This document shows, piece by piece, positions 25,198 through 34,224 of a DNA stretch of 64,000 bases. The stretch is from Flavobacteriaceae bacterium. Its GTDB lineage: Bacteria > Bacteroidota > Bacteroidia > Flavobacteriales > Flavobacteriaceae. The position numbers were made by a program, and so were the translations under genes. Where the stretch lies: contig JASBUG010000023.1 in assembly GCA_030148025.1 (NCBI GenBank), forward strand, positions 124,001-188,000. Direction: 5' to 3'. Numbering within the stretch: the first letter of the stretch is position 1; each line of letters starts with the position of its first letter. The notes beneath the pieces are model-generated. The model searched no databases. It worked only from the letters and a program-made list of their open reading frames with translations, and was not told the DNA's origin.

Positions 25198-25554
25198 ATG
25201 ATTATGGATCATAAAAAGTTAGATGCATGGAAATATAGTATGGATTTGGTAGAGAAGGTTTATCAAATAACATCGGTATTTCCAGATATTGAAGCTTATG
25301 GTTTAACAAGTCAGATAAGAAGAAGTGCTGTTTCTATTCCTTCTAATATTGCAGAAGGTGCTGCTAGAGATTCTAATAAAGAGTATATTCGATTTTTAAA
25401 TATATCAATAGGTTCTTTAAGCGAATTAGAAACACAGATTATAATTGCAAAGCGATTGGATTACCTTTCAGGAAATAATGAAGTGTTAGTGGATATCATT
25501 AAATTAAGAAAAGTAATTATTGGTTTAAAAAAGTATTTAAAAAACAACAGTTAA
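25198..25554 (+). CDS. Four-helix-bundle protein (23S rRNA intervening-sequence / S23 family)
   Basis: Small helical protein of 118 residues in the family named after proteins encoded inside 23S rRNA intervening sequences. Family motifs are clear: HKKLDAWKYSMDLVEKVY, YGLTSQIRRSAVSIPSNIAEG, and the LNISIGSLSELETQIIIAKRL helix. Function is unknown; relatives occur scattered in genomes and distant ones assist diversity-generating retroelements. An ATG two codons further in is an alternative start. It interrupts the wzm-wzt pair and is bounded by heptamer direct repeats in front and an inverted copy behind, which looks like an inserted cassette. No reverse transcriptase or template repeat is nearby. 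Confidence 0.9.
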   Translation: MIMDHKKLDAWKYSMDLVEKVYQITSVFPDIEAYGLTSQIRRSAVSIPSNIAEGAARDSNKEYIRFLNISIGSLSELETQIIIAKRLDYLSGNNEVLVDIIKLRKVIIGLKKYLKNNS

Positions 25555-25565
25555 CTTAAAAACAG

Positions 25566-25578
25566 CTCACAGTTCACC
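25566..25578 (-). repeat. Inverted copy of the heptamer repeat behind the four-helix-bundle gene
   Basis: CTCACAGTTCACC is the reverse complement of GGTGAACTGTGAG, close to the GGTGAAG-GGTGAG words in front of the gene. It lies 11 bases after the stop codon and 15 before wzt. Confidence 0.55.
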
Positions 25579-25592
25579 AAAAACTATTCTCT

Positions 25593-26864
25593 ATGGTACA
25601 AAGTGATATAATCTTAAAAGCCGAAAATATATCAAAACAGTATCGTCTTGGTGTTATTGGAACAGGTACGTTGAGTCATGATCTAAACAGGTGGTGGCAT
25701 ACCATTAGAGGAAAACAAGATCCTTATCTAAAAGTAGGTGAAACTAACGATAGAGGTACTAAAGGAGAAAGTCAATATGTTTGGGCACTACGCAATATAA
25801 CTTTTGAAGTAAAACGTGGGGAAGTTCTAGGAATCATAGGAAAAAATGGAGCAGGAAAATCTACTTTGTTAAAAATATTGTCTAGAGTTACTGGTCCAAC
25901 TACAGGAGAAATAAAAACTAAAGGACGCATTGCTTCGTTATTAGAGGTTGGAACAGGATTTCACCCTGAAATGACAGGGCGAGAAAATATTTTCTTGAAC
26001 GGTGCTATTTTAGGAATGACTAAAAAAGAGATTGCGTCTAAACTTGATGAAATTATTGAGTTTAGTGGTTGTGAACGCTATATAGACACACCAGTTAAGC
26101 GCTATTCGTCAGGGATGAAAGTTAGATTGGCATTTGCTGTAGCAGCACATTTAGAGCCAGATATTTTGGTAGTTGATGAGGTTTTGGCAGTTGGTGATGC
26201 TGAATTTCAAAAAAAAGCAGTAGGAAAGATACAAGACATTTCTAGAGGTGAAGGCAGGACCGTTCTTTTTGTAAGTCATAATATGGCGGCAGTAAAAAAC
26301 TTATGTTCTAAAGGAATGGTGCTTGATAATGGTGAAATAAGTTTTACAGGAGGTATAGAAGATTGTATAAATCATTACTTAAAAAAATATTCTTACTCTG
26401 GGGTTAATAAAAATTGCATAAAAAAAGGAGCGAAAAATATAATTGTAGATAATGTTAAGTTCATGTCTAATAAAAAAACAATGATTGCTACAGGAGAACC
26501 TTTAGAGATTATGTTTTATTTGAAGGGAGATATGAATTTGTTAAAGAATAATTTACGATTAGACTTTAAAATTGATGACATTTATAAAAATAGAATTGCT
26601 TGGTTTAGCTCTTCAATTAATGTTGTTAAAAAGAATATAGGTGATTCTCAGGAGAACAAAATTGTTTTTAAGCTAAAAAAGATGCCATTAAATGTTGGCC
26701 AGTATAGCTTATCGTATGTTCTCTATGCAAATCAAGAGATTCAAGAAAATGCTCAGGAATATTTGAATTTTGATGTTTTAGAAGGGGTGTATTATAATAA
26801 CTCTACAATTAATATAACACCTAAGCATTCGCAAATATTATTGGATTATGAGGTATATTGTTAG
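25593..26864 (+). CDS. wzt: Wzt-like polysaccharide ABC exporter ATPase with C-terminal glycan-binding domain
   Basis: ATPase of the exporter whose permease is the Wzm gene upstream. Residues about 1-250 form the nucleotide-binding domain: Walker A GKNGAGKST (83-91), the YSSGMKVRLAF signature, Walker B DILVVDEVLAVGD and the switch histidine in FVSHNM. The region about 255-423 is an extra beta-rich domain of the Wzt C-terminal type, which in characterised exporters recognises the modified non-reducing end of the chain. The 423-residue length fits this two-domain form. It implies that the exported chain carries a terminal modification; a putative methyltransferase gene lies two genes downstream. 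Confidence 0.92.
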   Translation: MVQSDIILKAENISKQYRLGVIGTGTLSHDLNRWWHTIRGKQDPYLKVGETNDRGTKGESQYVWALRNITFEVKRGEVLGIIGKNGAGKSTLLKILSRVTGPTTGEIKTKGRIASLLEVGTGFHPEMTGRENIFLNGAILGMTKKEIASKLDEIIEFSGCERYIDTPVKRYSSGMKVRLAFAVAAHLEPDILVVDEVLAVGDAEFQKKAVGKIQDISRGEGRTVLFVSHNMAAVKNLCSKGMVLDNGEISFTGGIEDCINHYLKKYSYSGVNKNCIKKGAKNIIVDNVKFMSNKKTMIATGEPLEIMFYLKGDMNLLKNNLRLDFKIDDIYKNRIAWFSSSINVVKKNIGDSQENKIVFKLKKMPLNVGQYSLSYVLYANQEIQENAQEYLNFDVLEGVYYNNSTINITPKHSQILLDYEVYC

Positions 26865-26877
26865 CAATTGAGTTTGT

Positions 26878-27693
26878 ATGAGTCTTAAAAATGTTAGTTT
26901 TAAACATATAATAGTTACTAGGTTCAACCTGTCTCAAAGATGGGACAAAGATAAGCTGGGTAAAAAGGTATTGGATGAAGATTGGTTGAATGAACGTTAT
27001 GAGCTTTTTGAAAAATTTTGTATTCCTTCACTAAGAACACAAACTAACCAAAATTTCGAATGGTGGGTATATTTTGATGAAACACTTCCTGAGGAATATA
27101 AAAACATCAACAAAAGAATTAATAAGGAGTTTAAAAATTTTAAACCAAAATATGAAGAATCATATACTAGTTTTGAAAATAATATGCCTGATGATATCAA
27201 AAAGAATCTTATTAATACCAATACAAAGTATTTAATTACAACAAGATTGGATAATGATGATATGCTGGCAAAAAATACTATAGAACTTATACAAGGTATA
27301 AATGTAAATGATGAAAAGAATAAAATTTTAGAACTTCCAGTTGGGTTTACGTTAGGAATTAATAATCAAAAAATTATTAAAAAAATGACATCTAAATTAA
27401 ACCCGTTCATAAGTCTTCTAGAAAAGGTAAATAAGGATAGTCCAGTTAAAACAGTATATTTTAAACAGCATAATAAGTGGTCTGAAGTAGAATGCTTAGA
27501 ATTATCTTCTAAGCCTCAATGGATTCAAATTATTCACGATAGCAATGTGTTGAATTCATTAAATGGTGATTTTACCCTAGCACTTGGAGTATACAGGAGA
27601 TTTGAAATTGAAAAAACTAACGAAATTAATATTTATTGGAAAGGCTTAGTCCCTTTGTTTAAAAGGAAAGTTAAACGAATTCTGAAAATGTAA
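26878..27693 (+). CDS. Putative rhamnosyltransferase-family glycosyltransferase
   Basis: Cytoplasmic glycosyltransferase of 271 residues resembling the putative rhamnosyltransferase family (Rhamno_transf). Visible features: VTRFNLSQRW near the start, FEKFCIPSLRTQTNQNFEWWVYFDE (about 43-67) and the TTRLDNDDMLA motif (about 120-130), which takes the place of the GT-A metal-binding DxD. It follows wzt by 13 bases and is followed after 3 bases by the putative methyltransferase. Rhamnose as donor is not shown: no dTDP-rhamnose genes lie in the window. Confidence 0.75.
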   Translation: MSLKNVSFKHIIVTRFNLSQRWDKDKLGKKVLDEDWLNERYELFEKFCIPSLRTQTNQNFEWWVYFDETLPEEYKNINKRINKEFKNFKPKYEESYTSFENNMPDDIKKNLINTNTKYLITTRLDNDDMLAKNTIELIQGINVNDEKNKILELPVGFTLGINNQKIIKKMTSKLNPFISLLEKVNKDSPVKTVYFKQHNKWSEVECLELSSKPQWIQIIHDSNVLNSLNGDFTLALGVYRRFEIEKTNEINIYWKGLVPLFKRKVKRILKM

Positions 27694-27696
27694 ATT

Positions 27697-28422
27697 ATGA
27701 TAATTAAAAAATTAAAACGAATCATAAAGGAAAATAAACGATTACATAAATCTAATTTACTATACTTAAAAGAACTAGATTGGGCAAATGTATATCATGA
27801 CAGTATTCGAGGGCAAAAATGGTTAACCAATATGTCATTAAATATTGGAAGATGGGCTGGGAACTATGCCTTTTTTTATGTGCTAAATAGAGTTTTACTT
27901 GATTACAAGCCCAAGAAGATATTAGAATTTGGATTGGGAGAATCTACAAAATTTGTTTCGGCATTTCTTGAAAATTATTTGTTAGAATCCAAGCATGTAG
28001 TTATAGAGCAGGATGAAGCTTGGTTTGAAAGTTTTAAAAATAGATTTTCACTTAGCGCAAATTCGAAGGTAATTATTTGTCCTATAGAGAAAAGAGTCAT
28101 TAATAATTACGAAGCAAATTTTTATAAAGGACTAAATCAGCAATTAGATCAAAAGTTTGATTTATATATAGTTGATGGCCCTTTTGGTAGTAATAGGTAT
28201 TCTAGGTACGATATTGTTGAGATAATAGAAAAGTGTTCGAATGAGGATGAATTCATCATAATATTTGATGATTATAATAGAGTAGGTGAACAGGACACAG
28301 TAAATGAGCTGGTTAACGTTTTGAAACGAAAGGGAATAGATTTTCATAAGGGAATCTACCAAGGAGTTAAAAGTGTTTGCGTAATAGGAACATCTAAGTA
28401 TAGATTTATTACATCATTATAA
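27697..28422 (+). CDS. SAM-methyltransferase-like protein in the polysaccharide locus
   Basis: Cytoplasmic 241-residue protein with a likely Rossmann methyltransferase fold. A basic helical lead (1-50) is followed by a glycine-rich motif KILEFGLGESTKFVSAFL (about 69-86), an acidic HVVIEQDEAWFESF strand and KFDLYIVDGPFGSNRYSR (about 153-170). I do not recognise a named family. Its position next to wzt and the first transferases suggests glycan methylation, possibly capping the chain end that the Wzt C-terminal domain would read. That role is inference. Confidence 0.55.
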   Translation: MIIKKLKRIIKENKRLHKSNLLYLKELDWANVYHDSIRGQKWLTNMSLNIGRWAGNYAFFYVLNRVLLDYKPKKILEFGLGESTKFVSAFLENYLLESKHVVIEQDEAWFESFKNRFSLSANSKVIICPIEKRVINNYEANFYKGLNQQLDQKFDLYIVDGPFGSNRYSRYDIVEIIEKCSNEDEFIIIFDDYNRVGEQDTVNELVNVLKRKGIDFHKGIYQGVKSVCVIGTSKYRFITSL

Positions 28423-28429
28423 GGTTGAT

Positions 28430-29413
28430 ATGATTCATAGCGATAAACCATTAGTTTCGATCATAATTCCAACATTCAATAGAGCAAGAATTATTCAACG
28501 AACACTAGATTCTATTATATCTCAAACTTATAAAAATTGGGAATGCTTTGTAGTTGATGATGGTTCAACAGATGATACCAAAGAGGTTATTGATTCTTAC
28601 ATTAAACAAGATAAACGATTTAAATATCTTATAAGACCTCAGGATAGATCAAAAGGGGCTAATGCGTGCAGGAATTACGGATTTGAAGTTTCAAAAGGAG
28701 AGCTAATAAATTGGTTTGATAGCGATGATATAATGCATGAGAATAAGATTGAAGAACAGGTGAATCTATTAAATGAATCATCTAGTAATTATGTTATATG
28801 CCAATCAAAACGAGTTCTTTTAAATAAAAACAATGAAGAGTATCTTTGGAATAAAAAGATATTTTCAGAGAATATTTTAGAAGATTATATCTGCTTTAAA
28901 GCGTCTTGGGGAATAGGATCGGTGCTTTATAAAAGAAGTTTTTTAGAAAAGTTGAATTTAAAATTTGACGAAGAGCTTCAACAGTCTCAAGAGTACGATT
29001 TTCATATTAGATTGTTGTCTAAATCGTCAATTTATGCTTTTGACGAAGCGCCACTCATTACTGTATTTAATCACGAAGATAGTATTTCCTATTCTAAAAC
29101 AAATTTGTATGCTAAGGCAAAGTCAAGCCTTAAGTTAAAGATAAAACTATTAAAAAATGCGAATTTAAATCTTTCAAGAGAGGTAAAAGTGTTTTTATTG
29201 AAAGATATGTATAGAGTATTTTTTCAAAGCACGCTAGAGAAGCATTTTAAAACAGCTTTTTTGGCATATAGGTACTTTCTCAAAGCGCATTTTTACATCG
29301 ATTTAAAAATGAGTTTTAAAGTGATTAAACATTTTATAATAACTTCTTTAGCACTCACAAGTTATGTGTTGTTTGGTAAAGGGTATAGGCTTTTAAGATT
29401 GTCAATTAATTAG
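28430..29413 (+). CDS. GT2 glycosyltransferase (tandem paralogue 1)
   Basis: GT-A fold family 2 glycosyltransferase of 327 residues. Motifs: VSIIIPTFNRARII, QTYKNWECFVVDDGSTDDT, SKGANACRNYGF and the metal-binding INWFDSDDIM (about 94-103), with a catalytic-region QSQEYDFHIRLL. The C-terminal 100 residues are basic and partly hydrophobic, typical for peripheral membrane attachment. The next gene encodes a close paralogue with the same motif spacing. Linkage and sugar unknown. Confidence 0.87.
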   Translation: MIHSDKPLVSIIIPTFNRARIIQRTLDSIISQTYKNWECFVVDDGSTDDTKEVIDSYIKQDKRFKYLIRPQDRSKGANACRNYGFEVSKGELINWFDSDDIMHENKIEEQVNLLNESSSNYVICQSKRVLLNKNNEEYLWNKKIFSENILEDYICFKASWGIGSVLYKRSFLEKLNLKFDEELQQSQEYDFHIRLLSKSSIYAFDEAPLITVFNHEDSISYSKTNLYAKAKSSLKLKIKLLKNANLNLSREVKVFLLKDMYRVFFQSTLEKHFKTAFLAYRYFLKAHFYIDLKMSFKVIKHFIITSLALTSYVLFGKGYRLLRLSIN

Positions 29414-29419
29414 TAAGTT

Positions 29420-30412
29420 ATGGAAGATCAATTGGTTTCTATAATAATACCAACGTTTAATAGGGTAGAACTCTTGACCGATACATTGGAAAGTATTGCA
29501 AAACAAACTTACAAAAATTGGGAATGCTTATTAATTGATGATGGTTCAACTAAAGAGGTAGAGAATTTAGTGAACCAATTTGCTGAAAAAGACCAACGAT
29601 TTAAGTTCTATAATAGACCCAAGAATAAGGCTAAAGGCGCAAATGCATGTAGAAACTATGGTTTTAAACAAAGTCAAGGAGAATTTATAAAATTCTTTGA
29701 CAGTGATGATATTATGAAACCAGAGCTTATCGAGAAACAAACAAAATTTCTATTAAATAATACTGAACTAGATTTTTGCGCTACATTTTGGATTCATCTG
29801 TACGAAGATGGTAGTACAATGAAGAATAAACAAAATACTATTAATTATAAAGATAACCCCATAAGGAGTTATTTACTAGAAGATCATATTTTTCCAACGC
29901 CGTCACCTTTATGGCGTAAAAGCTTTTTGGATAATAAAGAGCTATTCGATGAAGAATTGCACAGAAGCCAAGAAGCAGATTTTCATTTTAAAATGCTTAT
30001 GCATCAACCCAAATATGATTTTCTGAATGATTTTTTAATGTATATAAGAATAGGGCATGAAAGCATAAAAACAAATATTTCTTCAAAAAGTAGAATGTCT
30101 GTTTTTAAATACTTTGATAACGTGTTTAATAGTTTGAGTAATAGCAATAATCAAGATAAAAATATGCTTTTAGAGTATGTTTTTTATAGGCAATCGGTTA
30201 ACTATTATAATTTAATTAGTAATACTAAAGGTTTGTCTAACAAACAAGAGATTTCTAGAGCTATATTTCCTAGTTTAATTAATTATGCCGAAAAGGCTGG
30301 TGTAAATAAAAAAACTAACTTGTTAATTGGAAAGTTGTTATTGTTATTTTTTAATAAAGGGTATTATTTCTTTTATTATCCTAAGTTTAATTATAGAAAG
30401 AGAAAGGAATGA
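29420..30412 (+). CDS. GT2 glycosyltransferase (tandem paralogue 2)
   Basis: Second of two neighbouring, clearly related GT2 enzymes, 330 residues. It shares QTYKNWECLLIDDGST, KGANACRNYGF, FKFFDSDDIM and HRSQEADFHFKML with the gene in front, so a local duplication is likely, followed by divergence of the C-terminal half. It starts 6 bases after its paralogue and its stop overlaps the next start in an ATGA. It should add a related residue in the same repeat unit. Confidence 0.87.
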   Translation: MEDQLVSIIIPTFNRVELLTDTLESIAKQTYKNWECLLIDDGSTKEVENLVNQFAEKDQRFKFYNRPKNKAKGANACRNYGFKQSQGEFIKFFDSDDIMKPELIEKQTKFLLNNTELDFCATFWIHLYEDGSTMKNKQNTINYKDNPIRSYLLEDHIFPTPSPLWRKSFLDNKELFDEELHRSQEADFHFKMLMHQPKYDFLNDFLMYIRIGHESIKTNISSKSRMSVFKYFDNVFNSLSNSNNQDKNMLLEYVFYRQSVNYYNLISNTKGLSNKQEISRAIFPSLINYAEKAGVNKKTNLLIGKLLLLFFNKGYYFFYYPKFNYRKRKE

Positions 30413-31467
30413 AAAGAATATTCTTTGTATGCCCAGAAATAAGTTCTCCATCTGGTGGGATAAAACAAATATATAGACAAGTAGATATACTTAACAAGAA
30501 TAATTTTTCTGCATTCATCCTTCATGAAAATAAAGGTTTTAAATGTTCCTGGTTTGATAATGACACGCAAATTGCGTATAGTAAAAAATTGTTTGAAGAG
30601 CTAAATTCAATTAAGCAAATAAAAAAGCATACTTTAAAGAGTAGAATAAAGAGTGCGTTAAAAAAAGTCAGATCATTTAAGTTAATTAAGCAAAAAGATG
30701 TTCTTATAAATAGGAATGATATCATTGTTTTTCCAGAGGTTTACGGACCAAGAATGATGGAAGTATTTGAAGGGATTCCTAAAGTAATTTATAATCAAGG
30801 TTGTTATCAGACATTTTTTGGTTATCAAATTAATTCTAAAGAAGAAAAAACAGCCTATAAACATAAAGATTTAATCGGAGTAATAGTAAACTCTGAAGAC
30901 GGTAAAAAATACTTAGAACATGCATTTCCTGAACTAATAGTACATAGAATTCATTATGGATTCGATTCCAAAAAATTTGAATATTCGAAACAAAAGAAGT
31001 TACAAATTTGCCTGATGCCAAGAAGACTCAAGTCAGATATTATTCAAGTCGTAAACATTTTAAAGTTCAGGGGTGTTTTAAGTAAATGGAATATTAAGTT
31101 AATTGAAGGAATGAATGAAGAGCAAGTAGCTACTTGCATGAAAGAAAGTGCCATTTTTTTAAGTTTCAACATTAATGAAGGGTTTGGTATGCCGCCAGCA
31201 GAGGCCATGGCATGTGGTTGTATTGTAATTGGTTATACTGGAAAAGGTGGTACAGAAATATTCAAGAATGAGTTTAGTTACCCAATTCCAGATAGAGATG
31301 TGCAAACGTTTTCAAAAATATTAGAGAAAGTATTAATGGAATATGAAACAAATGCTCTTCCTTTCTTAGAAAAGGGAAGGAAAGCTTCAAATTTTATTCT
31401 ATCTAATTATTCGCTTTTGGTTGAGGAAGATGATATTGTTAATACCTGGAGAAAACTTATACAATAA
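30409..31467 (+). CDS. GT-B glycosyltransferase (GT4-like)
   Basis: GT-B fold glycosyltransferase of 352 residues. The N-terminal domain begins RIFFVCPEISSPSGGIKQIYRQVDIL, the usual GT4 glycine-rich loop. The C-terminal domain has LMPRRLKSDI and the nucleotide-sugar-binding NEGFGMPPAEAMACGCIVIGY with the E-x7-E pattern, then the GTEIF loop. The start overlaps the preceding stop (ATGA), so translation is coupled. Donor and acceptor unknown. Confidence 0.82.
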   Translation: MKRIFFVCPEISSPSGGIKQIYRQVDILNKNNFSAFILHENKGFKCSWFDNDTQIAYSKKLFEELNSIKQIKKHTLKSRIKSALKKVRSFKLIKQKDVLINRNDIIVFPEVYGPRMMEVFEGIPKVIYNQGCYQTFFGYQINSKEEKTAYKHKDLIGVIVNSEDGKKYLEHAFPELIVHRIHYGFDSKKFEYSKQKKLQICLMPRRLKSDIIQVVNILKFRGVLSKWNIKLIEGMNEEQVATCMKESAIFLSFNINEGFGMPPAEAMACGCIVIGYTGKGGTEIFKNEFSYPIPDRDVQTFSKILEKVLMEYETNALPFLEKGRKASNFILSNYSLLVEEDDIVNTWRKLIQ

Positions 31468-31475
31468 AATGATTT

Positions 31476-32420
31476 ATGCCTAAAGTTTCAATAATACTGC
31501 CTAGTTATAATCATAATCAATTTCTGGAGAAAAGGCTTAGTTCAATATTAAATCAGTCTTATTCTAATTGGGAACTAATAATAATTGATGATGCTTCAAC
31601 AGACGGGAGTATAAAAACATTAAAAGAATTTTCCAACACTTACAAGAATAAGATTGCCAACTTAGTATTAAAAAAAGAAAATTCTGGAAGCGGTTATAAT
31701 TCATGGAGAGAAGGAATCGAATTGGCTAAGTCTGAATACATTTGGATAGCAGAAACAGATGACTATTCACATAGTAGTTTTTTAGAGGAACAGATAAATA
31801 TCTTAGAAAACAATAAAAATGTTAGTTTATCATTTTCAGCCAGTAATTATGTAGATGTTGACGAAAATTTTTTATACGATTCAAGTAAAAGAACTCGAGA
31901 TTTAAGCGTAAATCTCGACGATTATGGAGTGTTTACTTCTTCTCATATTATTAGCAAAATGCCATTTGATACTTATATCACCAATGGCAGTAGTGTGCTT
32001 TTTAGAAATCCTAATAAAGCTCTACCAGAAGCGTTGTTTAGATATAAACAAATTTCAGATCAGTTTTTATGGACATACCTAATAGAATCGAAGTCGGTAG
32101 CTTTTTTAAATAAAAACCTCAACTATTTTAGAAGGCATGAAGATTCGACAACACATAAAGTTAATGTTCATGATAATATAAATTTGTATAAAGAAATTAT
32201 AGCTTTTTTAAATTTCTTTCAATTAAGTAACAGAACAACAGATTTTTTAGATTATTATATTAAACATTATGTTTGGAGTAATAAAAAACAAATGTTTAAT
32301 ACCAGTTTACTTATTGATTTTGAAGATGTAAAAAGAGTAAAAAGGAAATATTACTCAAGGCTTCTCAACTTTATTTTTAGCAAAGTATTTAAAAAAAAAT
32401 GTCAAATAATAAACCGTTAG
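31476..32420 (+). CDS. GT2 glycosyltransferase
   Basis: Family 2 glycosyltransferase of 314 residues. It has VSIILPSYNHNQFLEKRL, WELIIIDDASTDGSI, a GSGYNSWREGIELAKSEYIWIAE segment and the metal-binding ETDDY motif (about 89-93). The NGSSVLFRN and HEDSTTHKVN segments mark the acceptor side. Its 3' end overlaps the next gene by 22 bases, an unusually long coupling overlap for this locus. Sugar not predictable. Confidence 0.86.
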   Translation: MPKVSIILPSYNHNQFLEKRLSSILNQSYSNWELIIIDDASTDGSIKTLKEFSNTYKNKIANLVLKKENSGSGYNSWREGIELAKSEYIWIAETDDYSHSSFLEEQINILENNKNVSLSFSASNYVDVDENFLYDSSKRTRDLSVNLDDYGVFTSSHIISKMPFDTYITNGSSVLFRNPNKALPEALFRYKQISDQFLWTYLIESKSVAFLNKNLNYFRRHEDSTTHKVNVHDNINLYKEIIAFLNFFQLSNRTTDFLDYYIKHYVWSNKKQMFNTSLLIDFEDVKRVKRKYYSRLLNFIFSKVFKKKCQIINR

Positions 32421-33292
32421 TTAGCGTCATAGTTCCAACTTATAATAGAGGGCATTATTTAGAACTTACTTTAAAAAGTATTGTACAGCAGACATACACA
32501 AATATTGAAATTATAGTTGTAGATGATGGTTCTGTTGGAATTGAGAATCAAGATATTTGCAATAAGTTTACCAATGTCAAATATGTTAAGATAGATAATA
32601 GCGGAGGACCTTGTAGACCTAGAAATATTGGTATTTCAAAATCAAAAGGAACATACGTCGCTTTCGTTGACGATGACGATATTTGGCACCCCGAAAAGAT
32701 TGATTTACAAGTCGATATTCTTGAGAATAATCCTGATTTTGGGTTAGTACATAACTACTGTAATGTTATAGATGAACACGGAGAAGAAACAAATGAAACT
32801 GTAGGTAGACCAGGTAAACCAAAAGATAAACATGGGAATGTTTTAAATAGAATGATTGGAAACTGGACATTAATGATGCCTACACCATTATTAAGAAAAT
32901 CTGTAATAGATGAAGTAGGTTTTTTTAATGAAGATATCCCTCAAACCTTTGCAGATGTAGAGTATTGGAGTCGTTGTGCCTTTCATACTAAGTTTTATTA
33001 TTTAGATGAAGCTTTAGTAAACTATAGAAAGCATTCAAATAATATGTCTGCTAATAACAAAGTGTACATAGATTTACCTATATACTTATTCAATGTTGTA
33101 GATAGATATTATAGAAAAGGAGCAGTAAATAAAGAGATTTATAAAAAGTTACAAGTAAATCTTTGCTTGTCACAAAGCAAAAATATTAAGAGAGGTTTTT
33201 TGAAAACTATTAAAAACTTATTTAGGATAGATACCTTTTGGTTTTTTAATTTTAGAGTTCATAAAACCATATTAAAAAAAATGATTTCATGA
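32399..33292 (+). CDS. GT2 glycosyltransferase
   Basis: Family 2 glycosyltransferase of 297 residues with VSVIVPTYNRGHYL, TNIEIIVVDDGS, GGPCRPRNIGISKSKGTYVAFVDDDDIWHPEK (metal-binding DDDD at about 90-93) and the FADVEYWSRCAFHTKF acceptor-side motif. It starts inside the previous gene and ends in an ATGA overlap with the following SDR gene. It is closest in motif style to hexosyl- or N-acetylhexosaminyltransferases, but this does not settle the donor. Confidence 0.86.
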   Translation: MSNNKPLVSVIVPTYNRGHYLELTLKSIVQQTYTNIEIIVVDDGSVGIENQDICNKFTNVKYVKIDNSGGPCRPRNIGISKSKGTYVAFVDDDDIWHPEKIDLQVDILENNPDFGLVHNYCNVIDEHGEETNETVGRPGKPKDKHGNVLNRMIGNWTLMMPTPLLRKSVIDEVGFFNEDIPQTFADVEYWSRCAFHTKFYYLDEALVNYRKHSNNMSANNKVYIDLPIYLFNVVDRYYRKGAVNKEIYKKLQVNLCLSQSKNIKRGFLKTIKNLFRIDTFWFFNFRVHKTILKKMIS

Positions 33293-34224
33293 GTAAAACA
33301 ACCTACCTAATTACTGGAGGCGCTGGAAACATTGGAAGCGCATTGGCACAAAAACTAGTAGAGGATACTTCGAATCATGTTGTGATTGTTGATAGCCTTT
33401 TAACGGGAAGTATGGAGAAAATTCCTAAAAAAGATAATATCACTTTTATAAAGGCAAATGTTAATGTGTATAATGACGTAGTACCTGTTTTTGGACGATT
33501 TAATTTTGATTATGTTTTTCATTTAGCTGCAGTAGTTGGTGTAAAGAGAACTTTAGAAAACCCAATGATGGTACTCGAAGATATAGAAGGAATTAAAAAC
33601 ATTCTATCACTTTCAAAAAGTACCTGTGTTAAGAGAGTGTTTTATTCGAGTTCTTCTGAAGTTTATGGAGAGCCGTTCGAAATTCCTCAAAACGAACAAA
33701 CAACCCCTTTAAATTCTAGATTGCCTTATGCTATAGTAAAAAATGTAGGTGAAGCATTTTTTAGGTCCTATTATCAGGAGTATAATTTAGAATATACCAT
33801 TTTTAGATTTTTTAATACTTATGGGCCAAATCAAAGCGAAGACTTTGTGGTTCCTAAATTTTTAAAAGCTGCTTTAAAGAATGAACCTATTTATATTTAT
33901 GGCGATGGTAAGCAAACACGATCTTTCTGTTTTGTAGATGATAATATAGAAACATGCATAAAAGCTTTAAAAGACTCAAATAGTCATAATGAAGTGATTA
34001 ATATTGGTAGTGATAAAGAAATCACTATTTTAGAATTAGCAGAAACCATTATAAAAGTATCTAATTCAAAATCAGACATAGTTTTTGTTCCTGCTCTAGA
34101 AGAAGGTGATATGGCAAGAAGATGTCCTGATACTTCAAAAATGAAAGCACTTTTAGGTAAAGAACAGATATCTTTAGAAGAAGGGTTGAAGCTGCTTATA
34201 GATTTTTATGAGAATAGGAAATAA
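33289..34224 (+). CDS. NAD-dependent sugar epimerase/dehydratase (SDR)
   Basis: Extended SDR enzyme of 311 residues for a nucleotide sugar. It has YLITGGAGNIGSALAQKL, where Asn replaces the common Phe in GGAGFIGS, then VFHLAAVVGVKRTLENP, the catalytic YSSSSEVYGEP and LPYAIVKNVGEAFF (YxxxK), and FRFFNTYGPNQSEDFVVPKFL. This resembles UDP-glucuronate decarboxylase or UDP-glucose 4-epimerase relatives; I cannot decide between them. It overlaps the genes on both sides and is therefore part of the same translation unit, supplying a donor for neighbouring transferases. Confidence 0.8.
   Translation: MSKTTYLITGGAGNIGSALAQKLVEDTSNHVVIVDSLLTGSMEKIPKKDNITFIKANVNVYNDVVPVFGRFNFDYVFHLAAVVGVKRTLENPMMVLEDIEGIKNILSLSKSTCVKRVFYSSSSEVYGEPFEIPQNEQTTPLNSRLPYAIVKNVGEAFFRSYYQEYNLEYTIFRFFNTYGPNQSEDFVVPKFLKAALKNEPIYIYGDGKQTRSFCFVDDNIETCIKALKDSNSHNEVINIGSDKEITILELAETIIKVSNSKSDIVFVPALEEGDMARRCPDTSKMKALLGKEQISLEEGLKLLIDFYENRK

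Noticed and set aside
25198-25554. Diversity-generating retroelement accessory gene (avd)
   Set aside because: The fold family is related, but there is no reverse transcriptase, template repeat or variable repeat nearby.
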